Virus record (IMG/VR): IMGVR_UViG_3300021197_000197
Location: 1 to 21,958 of that record
Origin: a virus
Length of the DNA: 21,958 bases
Strand: one strand, 5' to 3'
Numbering within the stretch: the first letter of the stretch is position 1; each line of letters starts with the position of its first letter. Position numbers and translations under genes: made by a program. Under the pieces are notes generated by a model. That model made no database searches. It was not told where the DNA came from and worked only from the letters and a program-made list of their open reading frames with translations. This document shows positions 1 to 9,300 of the stretch, piece after piece.

Positions 1-1649
1 GCATCTTCTCTCACCTTAGTTGGGTCAGCAAGTGCTCTGTCTTTCATAATATCCGCTAGATTAACTTCTTTACCGTCAGCACCTGTCTTTTTAATACCTT
101 GAAGCCCAGTCATAATAGGGTTTTTAGAAAATTCTTCTTTAGGGAATCCAACCTGTGAACCACCAGCAGGAGGAGGAGGAGTAGTACCACCAGCACCAGT
201 ACCACCAGCAGCAGCAGCACCAGCAGCACCCGGTCTAAGGACTCCAAGTCCCCCCATATCTTGAACTTTACGAGGTCCTGTTGAAGCAGCACCGCCTTGT
301 CCTTGTACAGGAGGAGGAGTAGTAGTGGTTTGCGCAGGTTGGTTAGTAGGTACTTCACTTGAACCCATCCCTCTAGCCGCTACTGCCCCTAATCCTAACC
401 CAGTCCCTAGTGTTTGAGCAGTTCTTCTTCCTGAAAAGTCTCGAACTTCATCTCTTGAGCCGGCTTTAGTAATTCTCTTGTTTGCTGTTTTACCCACTTT
501 AGCGTTAGGAAACTGCCTGCGGTTTCTAGATTCGGTAAAGCCCTTACGCAGTACATTTTGTATGCCGCCACCAATGTCTTTAGCTTTATCTACACCAGCA
601 CCTGCCAGATCCTTACCTTTTTCTAGTACCTTCTTACCTTTATCCGCTACAAACTTGCCTGCCTGCTGCCCGGCTTTAGTCTTCCCTAAAGCACCAATAG
701 CGGATCTACCACCATATAAACCCCCAAGGGTTGTGGCGGTGTCTTTTAATCTATCTAAATTCTTGCCATCGGCAGATAAATTTTGCACGGGGGCGCCATA
801 AGCACTAAACGATCTGGGAGCACCATCAGGTTTTTTCGAGGTGTCCTTAGGTTTACCAGTAGAAAAATCGAACAAGTCGCCATAAAACCCTGCTGCAGAA
901 GTGTCTGGTTTTCCCGGAGTACTCTTAGGTTTTTCACTAGAAGGAGCACCACCTGTGCCTTCAAACCCAGCTTCAGTCATTAGTAACTCTCTTGCCACTT
1001 TATTTTCTTCAGCTGTACCACCACGAGTTACTACATTTAATATGTCTCTTAGAGCTGATTGTCGCTCAGGATCAGACGCATCGCCCGGGCCTAACTGCTG
1101 CAATGCTTTTCTAATACGAGCTTTTAGGCCTTCTATACGACCACCATCTTGGAACTTAGGGATAATACCACCCTGCGCTACCATCATAGGTTTTTGTTGT
1201 ATAGGTAATCCGCCTTGAGGTTTTTGTTGTTGTTGTTGCGCCATCATATTAGCAGGATTTTGACCCGGCATTGGTCGTTGCGCTGTCATTGGTCGTTTCG
1301 GTTGTGCTGAGTTCTGGCCCTGCATTGGTCTTCTAGCCTGCATATTCTGAGGCGGTTGGCGCTTCGCTTGGTTGTTTTGCACTACACCAGCTATATTATT
1401 AGTTAGTTGTTTGGATTGACTTTCTAATATTTGACCATCCAACTGTTCAGAGATAGTACCTTGTGGTTCTTGCATGGCAGCATTTAAGGCTTGCTCTTTT
1501 TCCGCTTGCTCTTTAGCAATCTGTTGCTTTGCTATCACCGTAATGATCTCGGGAGTAACGCCTTTAGGACCAGTACCTAGGTTAGGATTTTCCCGTAGGG
1601 CTAACTTCTTAGAGTCTACCTGTTGCTGTACTGTTTCAAGTCCCGCCAT
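1..1649 (-). CDS. Putative virion-associated low-complexity protein (3' end cut off)
   Basis: The frame stays open from an ATG at 1649 to the window edge, giving at least 549 residues with no stop; the C-terminus is missing. The start is supported by GGAGAT about 7 nt upstream and by the stop of the preceding gene at 1670. Residues 1-70 are charged and helical (MAGLETVQQQ, KEQAEKEQA). Next comes a Pro/Gln/Met-rich stretch with RPM repeats and a run of five Gln, then the motif AQGGIIPKFQDGG at residues 158-170, which resembles motifs in the gene upstream. Residues 170-230 are helical. Lys/Gly/Ala-rich sequence follows (KFVADKGKKVLEKGKDLAGAG), then a Gly/Pro/Ala tract near residues 470-500. No enzymatic motif and no cysteine are seen. 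From position and composition I infer a structural or packaged virion protein of the marine-phage type; no function can be assigned. Confidence 0.75.
   Translation of the reverse strand, partial: MAGLETVQQQVDSKKLALRENPNLGTGPKGVTPEIITVIAKQQIAKEQAEKEQALNAAMQEPQGTISEQLDGQILESQSKQLTNNIAGVVQNNQAKRQPPQNMQARRPMQGQNSAQPKRPMTAQRPMPGQNPANMMAQQQQQKPQGGLPIQQKPMMVAQGGIIPKFQDGGRIEGLKARIRKALQQLGPGDASDPERQSALRDILNVVTRGGTAEENKVARELLMTEAGFEGTGGAPSSEKPKSTPGKPDTSAAGFYGDLFDFSTGKPKDTSKKPDGAPRSFSAYGAPVQNLSADGKNLDRLKDTATTLGGLYGGRSAIGALGKTKAGQQAGKFVADKGKKVLEKGKDLAGAGVDKAKDIGGGIQNVLRKGFTESRNRRQFPNAKVGKTANKRITKAGSRDEVRDFSGRRTAQTLGTGLGLGAVAARGMGSSEVPTNQPAQTTTTPPPVQGQGGAASTGPRKVQDMGGLGVLRPGAAGAAAAGGTGAGGTTPPPPAGGSQVGFPKEEFSKNPIMTGLQGIKKTGADGKEVNLADIMKDRALADPTKVRED
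148..238 (-). repeat. Low-complexity GGT/GCT/CCT tract encoding Gly/Ala/Pro
   Basis: A run of near-trinucleotide repeats encodes GAAGAAAAGGTGAGGTTPPPP in the low-complexity protein at the left end, the last four residues being proline. It is probably a flexible, disordered linker and a slippage-prone site. The same protein has a second short tract, five Gln codons, near 1224-1240. Confidence 0.75.
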
Positions 1650-1669
1650 TATTTATCTCCAATTCTTAA

Positions 1670-3358
1670 TTATGTCTGGTCGCTTGTGCTGGGAGCGCCA
1701 AACATTGTGCCTAAATCTGCTAGAGCAGTGTCACCCTGTACCAACGAATCAAAATCACTAGGTTGCGTATAGCTAGTAGTGCTTGCTTGTACTGGCATAC
1801 CCTGAAGTAGCGAGTGCATATATTGAACCTGTTTGTAAGGATAATCTCTCTGCTCTTTAAATTGCTCGTAATCAGCCTGAACCCCAGCCTCATTAAGTGC
1901 TTGTTGGGTAGCTCCTGCTTCTTGCTGTGCTCTTAACGCATCTAAACCGTATTGGTTTGCAGCTTCTTGTTCTTTGAAGCCTCGATCTTGTGCTAAGCCA
2001 AACTGCTCTGCTGCCCTATCAAACCCAGCAGCTCTTTGTTCTGCTGACATATCTCCAATGTTTCTAGATAGGTTGGAAGCTGCTTCGGCACGCATAAGCG
2101 CATCTCTTGAACCACCAAACGCCCCAGCCTGTGTAAGTGCAGTGCGATCCTGTAGTCCTTGAATTTGGTTCTGCCTACTCATATCGGCAGCTGTGCGGTT
2201 AATAACTGTATCCGTATAAGGATTCATATAGGTCTGAAGATTTTCAGTATTAAACGCGTCAGGAGCAAATCCACTTGTGCCCATATCTGCAGTAGGGTCG
2301 GTTAAGTTGCCCATACTAGTAAACGCTTGATCTTGTAAGGTGCTAGCCCCTGCAGTTAGAGGGCCTCCATAGCTTTCATACCCCATCTCCGCCAATGCTT
2401 TACCCTGACCTAGCATATCGGTAACGTAGTCACCTGCCCAGTTAGATAGCGAAGACTCAGTGCCAACAGGCATATTTACATCTGTAGTAGTATCACCTGC
2501 TGTTAGCTGTTCATCGTTTGTGGTTGCAGGTGGCGTGCTTGAACCCGGATCAGTTCCTTGCCCTTGGAAATTAGTAGTGTATGGCTGATTCTTATATACT
2601 GAACCTAGTCCCTGTACAGCGTTTACATTACCACCCATATTGAATGAAGCCAGTCCCCCCTGCGCCATCTTCGGCATAAACTGTTGGGGGTCAATCTGTT
2701 TACCTTGTTTCGGATTACCTGTACGTGCTTGACGTACTCCATCCATCATATTATGTAACTGTTGTGCGCCGGCATCAGAATTACCGTTGCCTAGGTGACT
2801 TACTACATCAGCAGGTATTACAAACTCACCGTCACTTAGTCTAGCTTCCTGTACTCCATCTATATTAGCAGGTACTTCGTCAGCCATACCATCAGTCTTA
2901 CCACCTAAGTAGTAGCCCTTGTTCATAGAAGCTAAGCCACCAGCAGCCATGCCCTGTGACTGGTCCACAGCATCAGTAACTGGAGTGCTGGCAGGTATTC
3001 CCGCTTGCGTGTCTGCGGCTGCTTGGGCCTCTGCTACAGTAGAAAAAGCTCTTGGACTCAATGCGTCATCTTCACGCTCACCATAAAAAACATCTGTGAA
3101 GTAGTTTCTACCACCAGATCCGGGTCTACGGTCAGCATCATTATAGTCAACTGGCATTCTGTTTCGTACGGCGGTGTACTTTGGTATCTTACCTTGATAA
3201 CCTACTGCAGGCACGTTTGTTTGCGCTGCATCTGACATTGCATCAGCCGCATAATATTTTAACAGACTAGCCACAGCTGGGTTTTCTGTCTCGAGTTCAC
3301 CGAAATCAATATTCAATAGCCCAGAAAGGCTATCCAAGCCGCTTGGAACATTACTCAT
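1670..3358 (-). CDS. Virion-type protein with SDGEFVIPADVV and GAFGGSR modules
   Basis: 562 residues; ATG at 3358, with a GGTGAT ribosome site overlapping the stop of the giant gene. Two modules are visible. Residues about 136-230 hold MAAGGLASMNKGYYLGG, then S175-DGEFVIPADVVSHLGNG, an ARTGNPKQGKQ segment, and a second glycine motif, MAQGGLASFNMGG. Residues about 390-540 begin with an Arg/Ala-rich helical stretch containing GAFGGSR (412-418). They continue through Gln/Glu-rich helix and end near FKEQRDYPYKQVQ and LLQGMP. I recall both modules from uncultured marine phage and pelagiphage structural regions, where they are normally left as hypothetical. No cysteine, signal peptide or membrane segment is seen. 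Its place between the giant gene and another glycine-motif protein suggests a late virion component. The role is unknown; tail-tip, internal or scaffold-like roles are all possible. Confidence 0.8.
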   Translation of the reverse strand: MSNVPSGLDSLSGLLNIDFGELETENPAVASLLKYYAADAMSDAAQTNVPAVGYQGKIPKYTAVRNRMPVDYNDADRRPGSGGRNYFTDVFYGEREDDALSPRAFSTVAEAQAAADTQAGIPASTPVTDAVDQSQGMAAGGLASMNKGYYLGGKTDGMADEVPANIDGVQEARLSDGEFVIPADVVSHLGNGNSDAGAQQLHNMMDGVRQARTGNPKQGKQIDPQQFMPKMAQGGLASFNMGGNVNAVQGLGSVYKNQPYTTNFQGQGTDPGSSTPPATTNDEQLTAGDTTTDVNMPVGTESSLSNWAGDYVTDMLGQGKALAEMGYESYGGPLTAGASTLQDQAFTSMGNLTDPTADMGTSGFAPDAFNTENLQTYMNPYTDTVINRTAADMSRQNQIQGLQDRTALTQAGAFGGSRDALMRAEAASNLSRNIGDMSAEQRAAGFDRAAEQFGLAQDRGFKEQEAANQYGLDALRAQQEAGATQQALNEAGVQADYEQFKEQRDYPYKQVQYMHSLLQGMPVQASTTSYTQPSDFDSLVQGDTALADLGTMFGAPSTSDQT

Positions 3359-3365
3359 AATTTAA

Positions 3366-6300
3366 TCACCGCTTACCAATAATTTTAAGTATTTCATCTG
3401 TTTTAGCCTTTATTTTACCACCGGCTTTGTTGCCGTATGGAGTAAAACCACTATAAAACTTACTTTGTTGAGGAGTAGCAAAAATATTATCTCCTCCTAT
3501 GTCATACTGATACTGTATCATAGCAAGATCACCCGGTTTCCCTGATGTCGTAGTAGCCGTCCTACCTTTAGTTACAAACTTACGTATTCTTTCTTCTTCT
3601 TCCTCTTGCTCTATTCTAGCATTCTGAGCATCTATCTGAGTTTGCAAATCGTCGTTTCTCTGGCTCTCCTGCTCTATGTCTCCAATCAACCCAGTGGATT
3701 CCGGAGTAAATACCGAATCAACAAACCCAGAATAATCTCCAGTATTAATAGCGGCTTCCATATATTGTTGGTCTAACGTATTTAATACACCATCGTTATT
3801 AACATCATACATGGCTATTTCTGCTCTGTCATCCCTATTTTCTAGGATAACTTCATTTTCTGCAATGATTGTAGTTAGAGCATTTTTGTCTGCCTGAGTT
3901 ACTTCATTTACCTCAACACCAAGTATATCCGCCATCTGTTGTATAGTAAGGTCCTGAGCAGTTTGGCTTGCCTCGAAAGCATCCACGTCTGTCTGCAGAT
4001 CACCTACATCAGTCTGCAAGTCACCTACATCAGTCTGCAAGTCACCTACATCAGTCTGCACGTCGCCCACATCAGACTGCAACTGCTCTACGTTGGTTTC
4101 TATATTATCTACATCTGTTTTTACTTCTTCCAACTGCTCAGTAGTTGCATAGCCTTCCAAAGTTGCACTAAGGTCGGTGGGCGCTACGCCAGAAGCAATT
4201 TGCTGATCTATGTACTGATATATTCCAGTGGAGTCTGTGAATGTAGGATTACCCTCATCATCCAGAACGGGGGTAGTGTTACCATCATCATCTACTTCAG
4301 TTATGGGTTCAGGTGGTTTACCTACAACCCCTTCTACTATCTCTTGTACTTGTAAATTATTGAGGGTATCTTTAGCGTCTAACTCTGCATATATCCCCGT
4401 GCGTGCCTCTGGATCACCCATAGCAGCTACAGCAGCGTCTATAATCTCTTGCTTTTGAGTCTCATTAAGACCCATATCAGCTATTAATGCGTAAAGGCCT
4501 GTAGGTTGTGTAAGTACCGGGTCGCCATTCTCATCTACGATTAACTTGTTGTAAAAAGTTGGTTCGCCGCCATGTTGGTCACTTACGTCAATCGCTTCAT
4601 ACTGTTCTTCACCGCCGGGATCACCGATAGTTTCAAGTATTTGCCCGTCTACTGCCCTGCGCTCATCTTTCGCATGTGACACTAGGTTTCGAGCGTACGC
4701 ACTGCCCGCCTCATAAGAAAATAACGCCGTTTGCCATATGTAATCGTATATGCCGGTGTTATTCCCTACAAACTGAGGTCTGTCCTCCTCATCTAGGACA
4801 AACTGCCCATTATCATCCAAAAGGACAGCATTATTACCTAGTCTAGCATCAACAATGTTACCAACCGCTTCTTCATCAATACCTACGTCTATACCTTCTA
4901 TACCTTCCTTTATTTTTTTGTCTACTTCGGCTATTTTTTCGTCTATTTCGGCATATATACCGGTACGATCATCTTTATCCCCAAAGTTAGTTATGGCGGC
5001 ATCTACAAAGTCTTGTACTTCTTGTTGAGTTGCAAATCCAAAACTCTGCGCTATGGCATACACGCCTGTACCCGAATCCATAATTGGTTCATTAGTAACG
5101 GGGTCGTATTGAAGTACGCCGATCTCATTTCTAACCTGCTCGGGAGGACGACCAATGGCTTCCTTAATCTTATCGTCAACCATTGCGTTGGTCTCTACCG
5201 TAGTAGAGTAGTTAGCTAAAGAATCTGTTAGGCGTTCTAGATTTAACTCATCACTGGCAGCAACTTCATCTAGTATAAACTTGTACATCCCAGTAGGGGG
5301 TTCTACAGCTTGCTCTCCAGTATCGGGATCTATCACTGCATCCCCATTTTCATCAAATACTGGCTCACCACCCAAGCCACCTATGGCATCATTTACTACC
5401 TTTTGCGCATCTTCATCTGTGTAATCTGTCTTCTCATCTATAAGACCAAATAGCCCTGTAGGCGCAATATCTAAGTCTCTTTGTTCGTCAGATCGGTTTT
5501 TGTTATTAATAATTTTGTAGCGCGACTCGTAGTCGGAATAAGTAAACTCGCCGTCCCCGTTATAATCAAACCTTTCTATAAGGTCTTGAGGAAGCTCCCC
5601 AGTTTCTATATAACTATCTAACCAAGTTGTGTCTTCGCTAAACTCTGCAGGCAGCTGTTTTAAAAGACGTGTCCTCGCATCTGTTGTAACGCCATTTGTA
5701 GTTGACATGCCTTTATCGGGGAGGTATCCGTCTCTATTCTCAATACTACCCGAGGACATTAAACGGGCGAAGGTACGCAACTCGGCTACATCATTAAGGC
5801 CAGCCCTAGCTTCCCACCCCGGTTTAAAAGGTGTACCTATAACACCCTGCACAGAGTTTAGTAAGGCGTCTAGTTCGTCAACTTTTAATGTTTCACCATC
5901 GGTGCTAATCAGTCCGAGTTCTTGTGCAATAGCGTAAACTCCAGTATTTACGGACCCCATAGGTTCTTCAGAATCTGCATAACTTTGTAAGAGTTCAATG
6001 TCTTCTTCAGTAATAAGGTTATTCGTCCCGGGAGCAACATTGACTAACGCACGGTATTCGTCGTTACTTAACAAATGTAGACCTAAAAAGCCCCCCATAT
6101 AGTTAAGAGACCCACGGGACTCTTCTTCAACTATACGATCAATTCTTGGATCAATGCCACTGAGCGCCCTAAAGTCATTAAGGTTGTCCGCTTCCATCAG
6201 TGCTCTTAAATACTCTGGATCTTGTACGCCTGTCCACCCGAACGCTCTCTGCCCCAGAGCATCAGTAGCTATTTGTTCTAGTCGTTCGTCTGACAACCTC

Positions 6301-9300
6301 GCATCAATATCTTCTTCTATGACTGTTAGTCTGTCGCCATATTCTTGTATCTTATTGTCAGTGGCATATGTTTGTAGTCCAGTAGTGAATCGTAACTCTT
6401 CTAACTCACTATTAATTCCAGTAGAGGTTTCTTTCCACGTTCTATAATTCTCTGCGGCAGCAACATCATCCATACTAATAGTGCCAAAGAACGCAGTTTT
6501 GTCAGCATCGGTTATTACCCCATCACCGTCATAGTCATATGTAGGATCAACAGGTAAATCACCATTAATCATCTGATCTATATATTCTTGCTTGAAATAA
6601 TTATCTCTACCTTGTTCAGGAGCAGCTGGACCCCAAGCCTCAGCTATAGCATCTTGTAGAGCGCCAGTAATTTCATCGTCACCAAGTATTTTAGTTTCAA
6701 GATCATTAACTAAATTAGTGAACTTTTTATCTATCTCTACAAAAGCCTGACCTTTCTCGCCTTCTGGTAGGGTAATGGCATTTTGTATTTCTAAATACAA
6801 TCCACTAGGCTGTTTTTTTATACGTGTTAAGTCTGGAACACTTGATTTTGTTTCTTGGTCATATTTAGTGTAATATTCTGCAGGCTTACCTATTATGGTT
6901 TTGAACTCATCAACTTGGTCCTTCATTACTCCGTTAACAGCACTATCAAAACCGGGTATATCTTCGTATTTTTTAAATAGGTTATCTAGTGCCTTCTGCC
7001 TATCTACACCAACCTGTTCGTACACATCCGCTATTTCTGCATACAATCCAGTAGCGCCTATGTAATAAGAGCTAGTGGGGCTATAGTTATTTGCGGGACT
7101 ACCAATAGCTAATGCCTGATCGTCTAAACGCTGTGTAAATTCGGTGATGTTATCGGCAACTTGTTCTTCTAAATCTTCAACCTTAGAATCTAAAACTTTA
7201 ATGCTCCTGTCTTGACTTCTCTTATTTTCATTAAGCTGTTGTAAGTCATAGAGCACCCCAGAGCCTTCCCGTAATACCGTTGCGTCTCCTACATTTTGCT
7301 GATCTATATCTAATATCTTTCCATCTTTATCAGTATATAACCTACCGTTAGTTGGGAAATATTGTGCCCAAGTTGCATCAGATCTGCTGGCATATGCACC
7401 TGCACTCGTCTGCCTGACGATATAAGCATACCATGACGCATCGCTCTCTCCCGTACCACCTGACTTGCCGGTTGGGTCATAGTTGTCGGCAGATATATAC
7501 CCATCGCCATTATCATCTATCCATATAAAAGGCCCAACACCAATTAGATGGTCAGGGATTTTCATAGGCCCGTATTTTTCTATGTGGGCATATATATTTT
7601 CATGGGTTGCGTCTACTTCGTAATATTTCTGCTCTTTACCAAAAACGTCATCTATAATATCCATTTGGCCTTCGATACTAACGCCCAACTGCTCTAAATC
7701 TTGTTTTAAGCCGTCTAAAGACTCGTTTATGTTTCCTATAGCACCCGAACCACCAATAGCAGTGGCGAAACTATCAGACTCTAGAAAGTCTGCAAGTGAG
7801 GACCTTATAAGTGCATTCGTTTCTGTTTCATCCATGCTAGCGCTAGTTATGGCATTTACAAGACCAGTGCTATCTAAGAACTCACTCAGTGCCCCACTCA
7901 GAATAGTATCTACATCATCCGCTGTTTGAAATTCTGTGAAGTCAGGTAACGCATCCAGTTCAGTTTGGAAGTCTTCGGCGGTCACATAATTTTTGAGTGA
8001 ATCACTTATAGTACCAGCTACATCGTCTGCTGTTTGGAAATCACCAATAGCGGTATTAAAATCGTCGCTGTCTAAGAAATCTGCTAAACTATTAGTTATA
8101 AGAGTGTTTGCTTCGGTTTGGTCTAAACTATTTTCTTTGATTGTATCTACTAAGCGAGTGTCACCTAGGAAGTTTGTTAGTGAAACACCTATAGCCCCTA
8201 TAATCTCTTCTTCGGTTGGGCCTACAGCATTTAAGAAATCGTCGCTTACCAAGAAATCCCCAAGTGCCCCAGATATTATGGTTGCTACTTCACTCGAATC
8301 AACCCCCACCATACTTTGGAAAAGGTCTCCCCTTACAAAATTACCAAACGCTTCATTTACTTCACCTACAGTCAACCCCGCATCAGGTAAAGCATCTTTA
8401 AACGCATCACTCTCTAGGAAGGTCTCTAGTGAAGTATCTACAACATCTTGCACTCCATCTTCATCTAAACCTGCTTCGGGAATTTCTGGTAGTGCGGTTA
8501 TAAATTCTTCCGTTGTCAAGAAGTCGGAAAAAACCTCTTCTACAGCAGTTTTATCTAACCCCGCTTCTGGTAAGTCTAGAGTTTTTACATAGTCTACCAG
8601 TTTGTCTGTTATTGCGGTTTCTACATCGTCTGATGTTACAGCATCAGGCAGTTCTAGGTCACTCGACTTAACGTAGTCTGTTAAAGAATCAGTTATAAGA
8701 GTCTTAACTGCCTCTTCATCTTGCAAACCGGTTACATTAGGAATTATTTCTGTAAGTGCTTCGGACGTCAGGAAATTTGTTAATGAGTCAGTAATTAGAG
8801 TAGAAACATCACTTACTGTTTGGAAATCAGAAGTGTCATCTGCAGTTATAAAACCATCAGTGCTAGGCAAAGCGTTTTTAAAATCATCCGACCCTATAAA
8901 GGCTGTAAGTAACGCCGCTACGTCATCTGCATTGTCTACATCTAGGAACGTACCATCTTCTTTTAGTTTGCTAACTATACTTTCGGTAAGAGTAGATATA
9001 TTTTCATCCACAGCAAACGCATTAGCAACTTCAGTCGCAATTAATCCTTCTGCACCTGCAAGGCCGTCGTACTTCAAACTAAGGGCAGCTATTGCTTCGG
9101 TTGCAGTAACTCCTTGTTCTTTTAGCGTTGTGATGTCTGTTTTTATTGTTTCTGCTTCGCTGGCGTCCACGAGAGAATCTCCTACAAAAGTGTCTAATAT
9201 GCCTGTTTGGTTGGGAGTATGTTCTACCTCTTGGGTATTTACCTTATATTCATACTCTTCTAAAGCATTTCGTTCAAATATGTTAAGACCTTTCTTGTAA

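Noticed and set aside
3991-4080. Tandem 21-bp repeats as a possible CRISPR array or iteron origin
   Set aside because: The repeats abut without spacers, are in frame with a seven-residue heptad, and lie inside a coding region.
7993-8592. A 199-codon plus-strand open frame inside the giant gene
   Set aside because: It is antisense to the degenerate repeat array; its Ser/Lys-rich composition is the mirror of the repeats, and it has no recognisable domain. The shorter plus-strand frames at 3939-4355, 12442-12930 and 16552-16902 have the same explanation.
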